Source of the DNA: JBNAGF01 sp049801055
GTDB taxonomy: Bacteria; Pseudomonadota; Alphaproteobacteria; Rhodobacterales; Rhodobacteraceae
Length of the DNA: 64,000 bases
Reading direction: 5' to 3'
NCBI RefSeq assembly: GCF_049801055.1
Contig: NZ_JBNAGF010000004.1
Coordinates: 303,364-367,363, forward strand
Part shown: positions 9,010-17,738 of the stretch, piece after piece
How the letters are laid out: every line of letters starts with the position of its first letter
Position numbering within the stretch: position 1 is the first letter of the stretch
Notes under the pieces: model-generated
The model's input: only the letters and a program-made list of their open reading frames with translations
Told to the model about the DNA's origin: nothing
Databases searched by the model: none
Position numbers and translations under genes: made by a program

Positions 9010-10838
9010 ACCTTGGGCATCTGATTGATCCCTTTCGACCGGATGTAACGCCTCCGCCTCTGCGGTTGGGGGCGTTCATTCGTTGGGCTCTGACGGGTGC
9101 GTGGCCGATGCTGTTTGTGGCGGGCGGTCTCTCTGCCTTTGCCGGGGCATTGGAGGCGGGAACGGCGTGGATCCTCGGCCAAGTCATAGACTCTGCCATT
9201 GAAGGCGGTCGCGGAGCGTTTTTTTCCGCCACCAATCTTGCGGTCATTCTTGGGGCCGCGGCCTTTTTCATGTTGCTGCGGCCGTTGGCCTTCGGCCTGT
9301 CGTCTCTGTCGAACAACTACATCGTAATGCCGAACATTGCCCCTCTGGTTCTGGCCAAGCTGAACCGATGGACACTGGGCCAGTCAGTGACGTTTTTTGA
9401 CGACGACTTTGCCGGTCGGATCGCACAGAAACAGATGCAGACTGCGAATGCTATCGCGTCGGTGGTCTCGGATGTCATCAGCGCTGTTGTGTTCGCATTG
9501 GCATCACTGGCGGGTTCATTGCTTCTGTTGGGCGCAATTCATCCGCTTGTCATGCTGCCATTTGTTGTCTGGATGGCGGCATACTTTTCCCTGATACGCT
9601 TTTTTCTCCCACGCATCCGGAAACATTCGGCCGCAAGAGCTGGTGCAAGAGCCATGGTCACCGGGCAGGTGGTGGATACCATTACCAACATCAAGACCGT
9701 CAAGCTGTTTGCCCATGCCAGCAACGAGGACGAAGCAGCCCGCGAGGCGATGTCCGATCTTAGGGATCGGTCACTGGAGTTCGGTAAGCTATCAGCAACA
9801 TTCCGGTTCTTGTTGATGTGCCTTGCGGGGATCCTCCCTGTTGTTCTTCTCGGAAGCGCACTTTGGCTTTGGCAGGCCGGCAGCGCGACCGAAGGGGATA
9901 TCGTCGCAGCCGGTGCCGTGGCGGTTCGCGTTGCGCAGATGACCGGCTGGGTCAGTTTCACCTTGATGGGCATCTATTCTCATATCGGGGAAATCGAAAA
10001 CGGCATGAAGACACTCGCCGTGTCCAAAAGGGTCGAGGATCTTCCAAATGCCAGCGACCTAGTCGTTGACAGGGGCGAAATCGGTTTTGTCGGGGCAAGT
10101 TTTGCATATGGCCGGGACATTGGCGGTGTACGAGAGATATCGCTGACCGTGAAACCCGGCGAAAAGCTTGGGATCGTTGGCGCCTCGGGCGCAGGGAAAT
10201 CCACCTTGGTTTCCCTGCTTCTCAGGCTTTATGATCCAGAGTCCGGAAGCATACTGATCGATGGACAGGACATCAGCCAAGTTACCCAGGACAGTCTTCG
10301 AAAACGGATTGGAATGGTCACCCAAGAGACTGCGATGTTCAACCGGTCGGCGCGGGAGAACATACTCTATGGCAGGCCGGAGGCGACCGAAGCGGAAATG
10401 ATCGCCGCTGCCAAACGCGCTGAGGCACATGATTTCATTCTTGGCCTCGAAGATGCCAATGGTCGAAAGGGCTACGATGCACATCTGGGTGAGCGGGGCG
10501 TCAAGCTTTCGGGAGGGCAACGTCAGAGAATTGCGCTTGCGCGGGCGATCCTCAAAAATGCGCCGATCCTCGTGTTGGATGAGGCAACTTCGGCTCTCGA
10601 TTCCGAGGTGGAAGCTTCCATTCAGGCTGCTTTGCACCGCGTGATGGAGGGCAAGACGGTGCTTGCTATCGCGCACCGTCTGTCAACATTGTCTGAAATG
10701 GATCGGATCATCGTGATGGACGAGGGCCAGATTGTCGAGACAGGCTCGCACACTGCATTGCTGGATCGTGGCGGCCTCTATGCGCGGTTCTGGCATCGCC
10801 AATCGGGCGGCTTCATTCAGACAGAAGCGGCAGAATAG
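9006..10838 (+). CDS. ABC exporter half-transporter, second of a pair
   Basis: A 610-residue paralogue of the upstream exporter with the same layout: about six N-terminal membrane helices, then an ATPase with Walker A GASGAGKST (residues 389-400), signature LSGGQRQR, Walker B ILVLDEATSALD and AIAHRLST. Both ATPases look catalytically complete, with the glutamate after Walker B present in each, unlike heterodimers with one degenerate site. The shared segments (for example YGRP.ATE.EMIAAAK) point to a tandem duplication. Translation is coupled to the first gene by ATGA. Confidence 0.92.
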   Translation: MNLGHLIDPFRPDVTPPPLRLGAFIRWALTGAWPMLFVAGGLSAFAGALEAGTAWILGQVIDSAIEGGRGAFFSATNLAVILGAAAFFMLLRPLAFGLSSLSNNYIVMPNIAPLVLAKLNRWTLGQSVTFFDDDFAGRIAQKQMQTANAIASVVSDVISAVVFALASLAGSLLLLGAIHPLVMLPFVVWMAAYFSLIRFFLPRIRKHSAARAGARAMVTGQVVDTITNIKTVKLFAHASNEDEAAREAMSDLRDRSLEFGKLSATFRFLLMCLAGILPVVLLGSALWLWQAGSATEGDIVAAGAVAVRVAQMTGWVSFTLMGIYSHIGEIENGMKTLAVSKRVEDLPNASDLVVDRGEIGFVGASFAYGRDIGGVREISLTVKPGEKLGIVGASGAGKSTLVSLLLRLYDPESGSILIDGQDISQVTQDSLRKRIGMVTQETAMFNRSARENILYGRPEATEAEMIAAAKRAEAHDFILGLEDANGRKGYDAHLGERGVKLSGGQRQRIALARAILKNAPILVLDEATSALDSEVEASIQAALHRVMEGKTVLAIAHRLSTLSEMDRIIVMDEGQIVETGSHTALLDRGGLYARFWHRQSGGFIQTEAAE

Positions 10839-10877
10839 GTCTTTATTCGCCGCCGCCTGACCACTATCTGGAACCGC

Positions 10878-12113
10878 ATGTCTAAGAAGTTCGAGATAAC
10901 GAGATTGGGCCACCTGGGTGACGGGGTTGCCGACGGGCCGGTCTACGCTCCACGCACCTTACCGGGCGAAATCGTGAGCGGTCAACAGAACGGGCCGCAG
11001 CTCACGGATGTCCGCATCGAAACGCCATCTCCGCACCGGATTCAGGCTCCGTGCCGCCACTATAGGGCTTGCGGAGGCTGTCAGCTTCAACACGCAGACG
11101 ATGGCTTTGTCGCGGGCTGGAAGCAGGAGATCGTTCGTTTGGCAATGGCGGCGCATGGGCTGGAGTCGTCTCTGCGCCCCATCGTGACGTCACCGATCCA
11201 GTCCCGCCGTCGGGCGACATTCGCGGCCAGACGCACCAAAAAAGGCGCTTTGGTCGGATTTCACGGGCGGGCTTCGGGCATAATCACCGAAATACCAGAC
11301 TGCCAGCTTCTGGATCCGGAGTTGCTTGCCGCAATTCCGGTGGCCGAAGAACTGGCCCGCGTCGGTGCCAGCCGTAAGAACGCTCTGGCAGTCACCGTTA
11401 CGATCAGCAAGGCAGGATTGGACATCGCGGTCTCCGGAGGCAAGCCACTGGACGGACCGCTTGAACTGTCGTTGGCGCAGGTGACTGAGCAGTTCGGATT
11501 GGCGCGCCTGGCATGGGAAGGCGAACAGATCGCGATGCGACATCCGCCTACCCAGAGTTTTGGAAATGCGCAGGTCGTTCCGCCACCCGGCGCCTTTCTG
11601 CAGGCGACACGCGAGGGTGAGACCGCTCTTTTGGCTGGGGTCAAGGAGATCACAGCGGGTGCGCGTCGGATTGTCGATCTCTTCGCTGGATGTGGAACCT
11701 TTACTCTGCCGTTGGCAGAGCAGGCCGAACTCCACGCTTACGAAGGTGACCGCGACATGATCCGGGCTTTGGATGCTGGTTGGCGCAATGCGCAGGGTTT
11801 GAAGAAGGTCACCAGTATTACCCGCGACCTGTTTCGCAGGCCGTTGATGCCGGATGAACTGAACCCGTTTGGTGCTGCATTCGAGGCGGCCGTGGTCGAT
11901 CCGCCGCGTGCCGGAGCGGATGCTCAGATTTCACAATTGGCTCAGGCGAGAACTCCGGTGATTGCCTATGTCTCGTGCAACCCCGTCACCTTTGCCCGCG
12001 ACGCGGCGGTTCTGACGGGTGCCGGGTATATTCTTGACTGGGTACAGGTGGTGGACCAGTTCCGATGGTCACCTCATGTCGAACTTGTCGCCGCACTGAA
12101 CCTACCTTGCTAA
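10878..12113 (+). CDS. TrmA/RumA-family class I SAM-dependent RNA methyltransferase (probable 23S rRNA m5U enzyme)
   Basis: A 411-residue protein methylating uracil C5 in RNA. It has a short OB/TRAM-like N-terminus, an iron-sulfur motif CxxxxxCxxC (C59, C65, C68) with a likely fourth ligand in IPDCQLLD, a SAM-binding motif VDLFAGCGTF, the motif VVDPPRAGA, and the catalytic-cysteine motif YVSCNPVTFARD. The iron-sulfur cluster is typical of RlmD/RlmC-like enzymes rather than tRNA TrmA, so rRNA is the likelier target. The exact uridine cannot be told. It begins 40 nt after the exporter pair. Confidence 0.9.
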   Translation: MSKKFEITRLGHLGDGVADGPVYAPRTLPGEIVSGQQNGPQLTDVRIETPSPHRIQAPCRHYRACGGCQLQHADDGFVAGWKQEIVRLAMAAHGLESSLRPIVTSPIQSRRRATFAARRTKKGALVGFHGRASGIITEIPDCQLLDPELLAAIPVAEELARVGASRKNALAVTVTISKAGLDIAVSGGKPLDGPLELSLAQVTEQFGLARLAWEGEQIAMRHPPTQSFGNAQVVPPPGAFLQATREGETALLAGVKEITAGARRIVDLFAGCGTFTLPLAEQAELHAYEGDRDMIRALDAGWRNAQGLKKVTSITRDLFRRPLMPDELNPFGAAFEAAVVDPPRAGADAQISQLAQARTPVIAYVSCNPVTFARDAAVLTGAGYILDWVQVVDQFRWSPHVELVAALNLPC

Positions 12114-12131
12114 CCTATTCCTGAAAGAAAA

Positions 12132-12959
12132 ATGAACTCTTATCCCTCTTCCAATTCGGCTGAAGCTTCGCGTTTGATTGGTGTTCTGGAAAATCCCCGG
12201 TTCGGCCGGTTCATAACTTTGGTTATTCTGTTCAATGCAATTCTGCTTGGGTTGGAAACTTCACCTACGGTCATGGACTATGCCGGCGGCTTGATTTCGG
12301 TTCTCGACAAGATCTGCCTTACGATTTTCGTGGTCGAGATTGCTTTGAAACTGATCTGCTATCGCGGAAAGTTCTTCCTGAATGGCTGGAACCTGTTCGA
12401 CTTTGTGATCGTGGGTGTTGCGATCTTGCCGGGTGCGCAGAGCCTTTCCGTCTTGCGAGCCCTGCGAATTCTGCGTGTCTTGCGGGTTATTTCGGTAGCA
12501 CCACGACTGCGGAGAGTTGTCGAAGGCTTCATCACTGCGCTACCGGGAATGGCCAGTGTGTTCCTACTGATGGCGATCATATTCTACATCGGCGCTGTCA
12601 TGGCCACCAAACTGTTCGGAGCGTCCTTTCCGCATTGGTTCGGATCACTGGGCCTGAGCGCTTATTCACTGTTTCAGATCATGACGCTTGAAAGCTGGTC
12701 CATGGGGATCGTTCGGCCGGTTATGGAGGTTTATCCGTACGCCTGGGGCTTTTTCGTGCCGTTTATTATGATCACCACGTTTGCCGTTGTGAACCTGCTT
12801 GTGGGTCTGATCGTGAACTCGATGCAGGACGCCCATCACGAAGAAGACAATGAAAACACAAAGGTTTATCGGGACGAAGTTTTGCACAGGCTGGAGTCGA
12901 TAGAGCAAAGGTTGAGCGCAGTCTTGCCCGAAGCCCGAGAGATCCCACCAAAAAAGTGA
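12132..12959 (+). CDS. voltage-gated sodium channel, BacNav family
   Basis: A 275-residue single-domain six-helix cation channel that assembles as a tetramer in the inner membrane. S4 carries arginines every third residue (R109, R112, R115, R118) in LRALRILRVLRVI. The pore loop is TLESWSM at residues 185-191, the sodium-selective filter known from NavAb/NaChBac-type channels. After S6 there is an acidic linker and a short heptad region (about 247-264, EVLHRLESIEQRL), the usual C-terminal coiled coil. All parts for function are present. Such channels have been linked to motility and pH or salt responses in alkaliphiles; the role in marine alphaproteobacteria is open. Confidence 0.94.
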   Translation: MNSYPSSNSAEASRLIGVLENPRFGRFITLVILFNAILLGLETSPTVMDYAGGLISVLDKICLTIFVVEIALKLICYRGKFFLNGWNLFDFVIVGVAILPGAQSLSVLRALRILRVLRVISVAPRLRRVVEGFITALPGMASVFLLMAIIFYIGAVMATKLFGASFPHWFGSLGLSAYSLFQIMTLESWSMGIVRPVMEVYPYAWGFFVPFIMITTFAVVNLLVGLIVNSMQDAHHEEDNENTKVYRDEVLHRLESIEQRLSAVLPEAREIPPKK

Positions 12960-13019
12960 TTTCTCTGAATGCAAAAATAGGCGTATTCGGAGACAGAGAG
13001 CAGAGATAGAGAGACAGGC

Positions 13020-13538
13020 ATGAAACGTCGCGCATTCGGTCTGGGATTGCTTGCGACCGCTGGAATTGGCGGATGCACCAGTTCGACCAGCAAATTCCGC
13101 AGGTATAACGGCCCAGAAGTTACATCGATCGTGGTGAACAAGGGCGCACGCAGGATGTACCTGTTGCATAACGAAGAGGTTCTTAAAGACTATACCGTTG
13201 ATCTTGGGTTTGCCCCGGTCGGTGACAAAAAGATCGAAGGGGATGGGAAGACCCCAGAGGGTACCTATCTGATCAACCGTCGCAACCCCAACAGTTCCTA
13301 TCATTTGTCTATCGGTATCTCTTACCCGAATTCTCGCGACATTGCCGAAGCGCAGGCCATGGGAAAGAAGCCCGGCGGCGAGATTTTTATTCACGGGGAG
13401 CCGAACCAGACCCGGGAACGCCGACGCGCCAAAAAGACACGGGATTGGACGGCCGGTTGCATCGCCGTGAAGAACGAGGAGATCGAAGAGATCTATGCCA
13501 TGGTCCGAGATGGCACCCTGATTACGCTTAGGCCCTGA
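13020..13538 (+). CDS. L,D-transpeptidase (YkuD) family lipoprotein
   Basis: A 172-residue exported protein. The N-terminus MKRRAFGLGLLATAGIGGC looks like a lipoprotein signal with the lipidated cysteine at C19. The rest is a YkuD domain with catalytic motif H125 (FIHGEP) and C147 (WTAGCIAV), as used to make 3-3 crosslinks in peptidoglycan or to attach proteins to it. It is small, with little besides the catalytic domain, like other roseobacter single-domain enzymes. It converges with the sulfotransferase gene with 3 nt between stops. Confidence 0.9.
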   Translation: MKRRAFGLGLLATAGIGGCTSSTSKFRRYNGPEVTSIVVNKGARRMYLLHNEEVLKDYTVDLGFAPVGDKKIEGDGKTPEGTYLINRRNPNSSYHLSIGISYPNSRDIAEAQAMGKKPGGEIFIHGEPNQTRERRRAKKTRDWTAGCIAVKNEEIEEIYAMVRDGTLITLRP

Positions 13539-13541
13539 TCG

Positions 13542-14978
13542 TCAGTCCTTTTCCCGCCACGGGCCAAATCCAAAAAGCAGGTAGTCGCGCTGATAGATAT
13601 CGGCTGCGACATCTTCGATCTGATCGTCGTAGATATCTGCAAGTGAGTAGGGGATGTCTGGCTCGACCGGGCCAGGTTCTGGCGGCTCCGCATAACCCAG
13701 CCGGCGTGCTAAGGCAGGAAGCTCTTCTTGGATTTCATCTTCCCTCAGGATGAGGTCCGGAGAAGAGAAATCGCCGAAACCCGATATTGCCTGAGCCTGA
13801 CTGCACCAGCCGGCATCCTGCCGAATTCCAGTCTGCCCGGCGAGATTTGTGCGTACGAACTCCAGAAAGGCCAAAAATGCGGCTTTGTGCTGGTCAATGG
13901 TGTAGTTCGCGTTGGGCCCGTCTTTTGGAATCTCAAGCTTGAACCGCTTTCGCAAGGTTTCGCGGATCTGAGGATAATGGCCCGGACCGGTACTGAGAAT
14001 GCGGGAGCAGAATAGTGAATGGGCGCGGGCCAACGGATGGCGCAGGACCGTGAAGCTGCGGTGCCCTTTGTTGGCTCTTTTCCACTGGCGCAGCTGTTTC
14101 TGGTTCATTTTCGTGGGCAATCCGCCCGGTGATACAGAATCCAGCGCCTCTATCCAGCGCACAACCATTTCATCTGGCCCGCCCTTTATGGGTTGGAACA
14201 GGATCGGCGCCCGGGCGCCCGCCACATAGCTGGGCACCGCCGGGCCGCGTCGCGGCTCAAAGTTCGGTGTCCGGGTCAGATTGAACCGGTCCATTCCACC
14301 AAGCGCCTCGATCATCGCACCGACGTTGGAAACCTTGGCTGTCACCGGGCTTGGGTTTTGGCGTTTCAAGCTTTGATCCAGCTCTTCTAGACGTCCCTCA
14401 ACGCCCAGCCATTTTGCTAGGCCATTCATGATGTCGACTTGCTGCAGATCTTCGTAGGCAAGGTAGAAGGCCGTTTGCCCACCGGTTTGCATCTGGTTGA
14501 GCAAGTAGACTTGAAAATCCTGCAACGCTTCGACGTGGCGAGCAAATTCCTCGGCATCGAATGCCACTCTGGCTTCGCGTCGGCGTGTTACATTGGTCAA
14601 TTTCCATTGACCCGTGGCCTGCGCGATTTTCCAGCTCACATAGCTATCGAGCGGATTTCTAGTGAGGATAATCTTTGCGCACCGGGGGTCTTCGACCATG
14701 TTTTCAAGAATGCGCGGGTCATGGTCGTGAAAATACCTGAACCCATTGATCTCATCGGGAGCCGCTTTGATGGTCTCAAGAAACCGAACGGGATCGGAAT
14801 CTCGCACTTCCTGAGAAACACCGAGAATTTCGGTCTTGTTCGGATAGCCGATGAAGTGCGGGTTGAATGCCTCCCCGTGGCAAGTGATCCCGGATATGGC
14901 ATTCAGGTTTGTTTCGAGAAAATTGGACCCCGTCCGCATTTCTGCAAAAACCACAAAATAATCAAACGGTCCTGTCAT
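13542..14978 (-). CDS. two-module sulfotransferase-like protein
   Basis: A 478-residue protein ending the glycan operon. The N-terminal module (1-240) is sulfotransferase-like: 5'-phosphosulfate loop FAEMRTGSNFLETNL at 11-25 and 3'-phosphate motif IILTRNPLDSYVSW around R107. A second module from about 255 resembles another sulfotransferase family: FQPIKGG at 261-267 sits where a PAPS loop is expected, and FTVLRHPLARAHSLF at 309-323 where the 3'-phosphate motif is. The second PAPS loop is degenerate, so that half may bind acceptor or partner rather than catalyse. It lies 6 nt after the GT14 gene, suggesting it sulfates the glycan made by the operon (inference). Confidence 0.8.
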   Translation of the reverse strand: MTGPFDYFVVFAEMRTGSNFLETNLNAISGITCHGEAFNPHFIGYPNKTEILGVSQEVRDSDPVRFLETIKAAPDEINGFRYFHDHDPRILENMVEDPRCAKIILTRNPLDSYVSWKIAQATGQWKLTNVTRRREARVAFDAEEFARHVEALQDFQVYLLNQMQTGGQTAFYLAYEDLQQVDIMNGLAKWLGVEGRLEELDQSLKRQNPSPVTAKVSNVGAMIEALGGMDRFNLTRTPNFEPRRGPAVPSYVAGARAPILFQPIKGGPDEMVVRWIEALDSVSPGGLPTKMNQKQLRQWKRANKGHRSFTVLRHPLARAHSLFCSRILSTGPGHYPQIRETLRKRFKLEIPKDGPNANYTIDQHKAAFLAFLEFVRTNLAGQTGIRQDAGWCSQAQAISGFGDFSSPDLILREDEIQEELPALARRLGYAEPPEPGPVEPDIPYSLADIYDDQIEDVAADIYQRDYLLFGFGPWREKD

Positions 14979-14984
14979 ACGGGA

Positions 14985-16682
14985 TCAACGCACCAGATAA
15001 GGTTTGCGGGCAGGTTTCTGCATGTTGATCTGACCCGGTTCTACCGGAAAATCGCCCATCAAGTAGGGATGCATGCCCTGGTTTTTGAGGTTCTGCAGAA
15101 ACTGACCAAACCCGGTCAAGTCCACCATGGTTGGAACCTCGGTCAAGCGGCGCTGACTTGCTGGCGCAATTTCGTCGATGATGGTTTGGATCGGTTCCAT
15201 CGGAGCTTCGACGAACTCGGCCATGCTCCAGATCCGGATCCGGGCCTTGGCATACTGGGCCCGCAGAACATCCAGATGGGCGCTTTCGATCTGTTGAAGC
15301 CGGGCGGCTTCTTTTCGGAGATCGGCGAAATTGCGGTTTGACTTGAACAGGGGAACTGCCCAAGCCCCGGTGATAACGGAAATCTGGGCGTTCGGATCGC
15401 GCGCGATCAGTTCGTTGACCTTCTGATTATCCTCTGGCCCAAATTGGAAACACTGGCGTTCGCCTCTCGTGTTCCAGATCAGGCTCGTGAGAAAGGCCTC
15501 GGGCGCATAGTCCCGGTGTTTGGCGCTATCGCACAAGGCGCCGTTAATAAGTGTCTGGCCGTCGGCGAATTCAACCCGTTCCGGGGCAAAGATGTGGCCG
15601 TGCACACGGGATCCGGTGGTTTTCGACAGCCAGTCTTCGAAGTTCTCAAATAGCTCGGTAAAGCCTTGAAACATCGAATAGGGGTTCGATGTAATCCCGT
15701 TCTCCCAGCCATAATTGGGAAACCGGCTCTGCATGTAGAGACCTGGCCGCCCCTGTGTACGGCGATCAACGGCCTTGGCAAAAATCCGGTCAATTTTGCC
15801 TGGGTTGGGTTCCGTTTTCTTCATTGAGCCCGACGTGTCGGACAGAAACGCCTGATACAAGCGGTTCGCATGCGGCCATATCTTGCGCGCGACAAAACAA
15901 TCCGAGCGCCTAAGGAGCTGTAGATGATCGTCGTAGAAGATGTGCGGCTTTCCCTGAAAGTCGAATTTGCTCAGAGTAAGTGAACGACTTTCAATGTTGG
16001 ATGAATAAAGCCTGGCCAGAGTTTGATAGTAGCTTTCGTCGGGGATCCACACGCGTTTAAAATACCGGTCATAGTGAGTCCGCTCGGGATCTTGCAGGAT
16101 GGCGGAAAGGGTCTGGCGGGTCAAACACCACCATTGGCTGCCCATATGGGGAACTAGCCCTGCGGGGATCTTGCGTTTGATGCCCAGCCTGCGCTGCAGT
16201 TCGACATAGCGGTCAAACAGAAAGCGGCTGTTTTTCCAGGAGAAAGGGAAGCGCAGGGTAAATCGCTCATGGTCCAGCCCGCCTACGGTCCACGGAACAT
16301 CGGCCGTGGTGGCGCTTTCGATGAAGTCGGTTCGCGGCCGAGCGGCAAGGTAATCTATCAGCTCCTGCACGGGTCGCAGAGGCAAACATGAACCCGAAGC
16401 AAGATAGACGTGCCGCACATCAGCAAACTCTGCCAGCATCATCTCACTCGCGGATTGAGAGGCAGCTACAATGCCCCACGTTCCCCATTCACACCGATGC
16501 CGTTTGGAAAACAGCACCATCCGGTTATCAGACAGAGACTTTTCGAAGGCTCTGTAGACCGGCCCGGATACGTTCTTGTCCACGTGGATCACGACCGGAC
16601 AACCGGCGTTTGTCCAATGGCGGGCAACCTGTTCGGCCCGGTTCAGGGCCGTATGCACCAGAAGAACGATGCCGACGGTCAT
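14985..16682 (-). CDS. GT14 (core-2/I-branching type) glycosyltransferase with C-terminal extension
   Basis: A 565-residue protein. The N-terminal 290 residues look like a core-2/I-branching beta-1,6-N-acetylglucosaminyltransferase-like enzyme of family GT14: IVLLVHTALNRAEQVARHW, VVIHVDKNV, YLASGSCLPLRP, and MGSQWWCLTR near the acceptor site, with a downstream IPDESYYQTL. The remaining 270 residues are a separate conserved-looking domain without known catalytic motifs (a DUF seen fused to GT14 in Rhodobacterales). No signal peptide or membrane segment is seen, so action is at the cytoplasmic face. Its ATG overlaps the upstream GT2 gene by 4 nt. Confidence 0.82.
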   Translation of the reverse strand: MTVGIVLLVHTALNRAEQVARHWTNAGCPVVIHVDKNVSGPVYRAFEKSLSDNRMVLFSKRHRCEWGTWGIVAASQSASEMMLAEFADVRHVYLASGSCLPLRPVQELIDYLAARPRTDFIESATTADVPWTVGGLDHERFTLRFPFSWKNSRFLFDRYVELQRRLGIKRKIPAGLVPHMGSQWWCLTRQTLSAILQDPERTHYDRYFKRVWIPDESYYQTLARLYSSNIESRSLTLSKFDFQGKPHIFYDDHLQLLRRSDCFVARKIWPHANRLYQAFLSDTSGSMKKTEPNPGKIDRIFAKAVDRRTQGRPGLYMQSRFPNYGWENGITSNPYSMFQGFTELFENFEDWLSKTTGSRVHGHIFAPERVEFADGQTLINGALCDSAKHRDYAPEAFLTSLIWNTRGERQCFQFGPEDNQKVNELIARDPNAQISVITGAWAVPLFKSNRNFADLRKEAARLQQIESAHLDVLRAQYAKARIRIWSMAEFVEAPMEPIQTIIDEIAPASQRRLTEVPTMVDLTGFGQFLQNLKNQGMHPYLMGDFPVEPGQINMQKPARKPYLVR

Positions 16683-17689
16683 GCCCAGTTCCCCTTGGAC
16701 ATGAGGCCGAGGATCTCAAGTTGCCGCCAGTTGATATACTTTTCGGACCATTTGCACCACAGTTCGGGGTCATCGCGCATCGTTTCGGCATAGGCGCGAT
16801 ACTCTACTGAAGCTGAATAGTGCTGTTTGCGCGTCAATTCCTCGGCGGCTTTGGTGTTGAAGCTGTCCAGAAACTTGGCATGCAATAGAATGCCCGAAGC
16901 CTTTTCTCCGCCCCATTCGTCATAGACCTGATTCAAGCCACGCGGCAAAAGCATGTGCGTGGAACTGACGTAAGTGTAGCGACGATCCCATTTGACAAGC
17001 GGTATCTTGTTGAGTGCAGGCGCCTTTTCCGGCTTGTCCCGAAAAAAGACCCGACTGCGTGGGCCGCCCTGAATCCATAAGTTTCCGAAGCGTTTGTTTT
17101 TCTTGTAGCTGTAGTTGCCGCTATCGAACCAGTTGGCGATTTCGAAGGGATCCTGCCCTTCCTGATACGGTTTCTCGTTCAGATCCTCTTTGGGATACAT
17201 GTCGAGCAGCATGGCGCTGAATGACTTTATCGAGGACGCGTCCAGCCAATCAGTCAACGCCTGAAGTGGGCGAGTGTCGCAAAATGGGTAGATCAGGAAC
17301 TCGTCCGGATCCACGACCAGACACCAATGACCGTGACCGTATTTTCGTTGGAGCCAGTTGAGCCAATCGACCCCAAACCTGGATTTTTTGTAACTGGCGC
17401 GCGTATGCCAGACCGAAACATCATTCTGGTCGGCCAGATAGTCCAGCGATCCGTCGGTGCTGTCGTTGTCAACAAAGACGAAATGGGACACTCCCATCGC
17501 CCTGTAATACCGAAGAAAGAAAGGAAGCCGAACGCGTTCATTCCGCAACGTGCTGAATATCAGAATATCTTCCGGGCGGATCTGCTGAGTCCGGTCAGCC
17601 ACGACTTTCAGTTCGCGCCTTTTGCGAAGGGCGCGAACCCGCCAGCGTTTTCGCTGGACCCGAAGGCGGTATGATTGCCATACGCCCAA
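16679..17689 (-). CDS. glycosyltransferase family 2-type protein (Glyco_tranf_2_4-like)
   Basis: A 336-residue protein. It opens with a basic segment, then a GT-A core: ILIFSTLRNERVRLPFFLRYY, FVFVDNDSTDGSLDYL, and a metal-binding motif VDPDEFLIYP. The 'LRNE...FFLRYYRAMGV' pattern marks the group of GT2-like enzymes often found in capsule and exopolysaccharide loci. The sugar transferred cannot be read from the sequence. The gene follows the GT4 gene after about 49 nt and is translationally coupled to the GT14 gene. Confidence 0.82.
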   Translation of the reverse strand: MGVWQSYRLRVQRKRWRVRALRKRRELKVVADRTQQIRPEDILIFSTLRNERVRLPFFLRYYRAMGVSHFVFVDNDSTDGSLDYLADQNDVSVWHTRASYKKSRFGVDWLNWLQRKYGHGHWCLVVDPDEFLIYPFCDTRPLQALTDWLDASSIKSFSAMLLDMYPKEDLNEKPYQEGQDPFEIANWFDSGNYSYKKNKRFGNLWIQGGPRSRVFFRDKPEKAPALNKIPLVKWDRRYTYVSSTHMLLPRGLNQVYDEWGGEKASGILLHAKFLDSFNTKAAEELTRKQHYSASVEYRAYAETMRDDPELWCKWSEKYINWRQLEILGLMSKGNWA

Positions 17690-17738
17690 GCCGCTCGTTC
17701 CTTTGCCCGCGTTGCCTAACCTGCCGGATACGGAGTTA

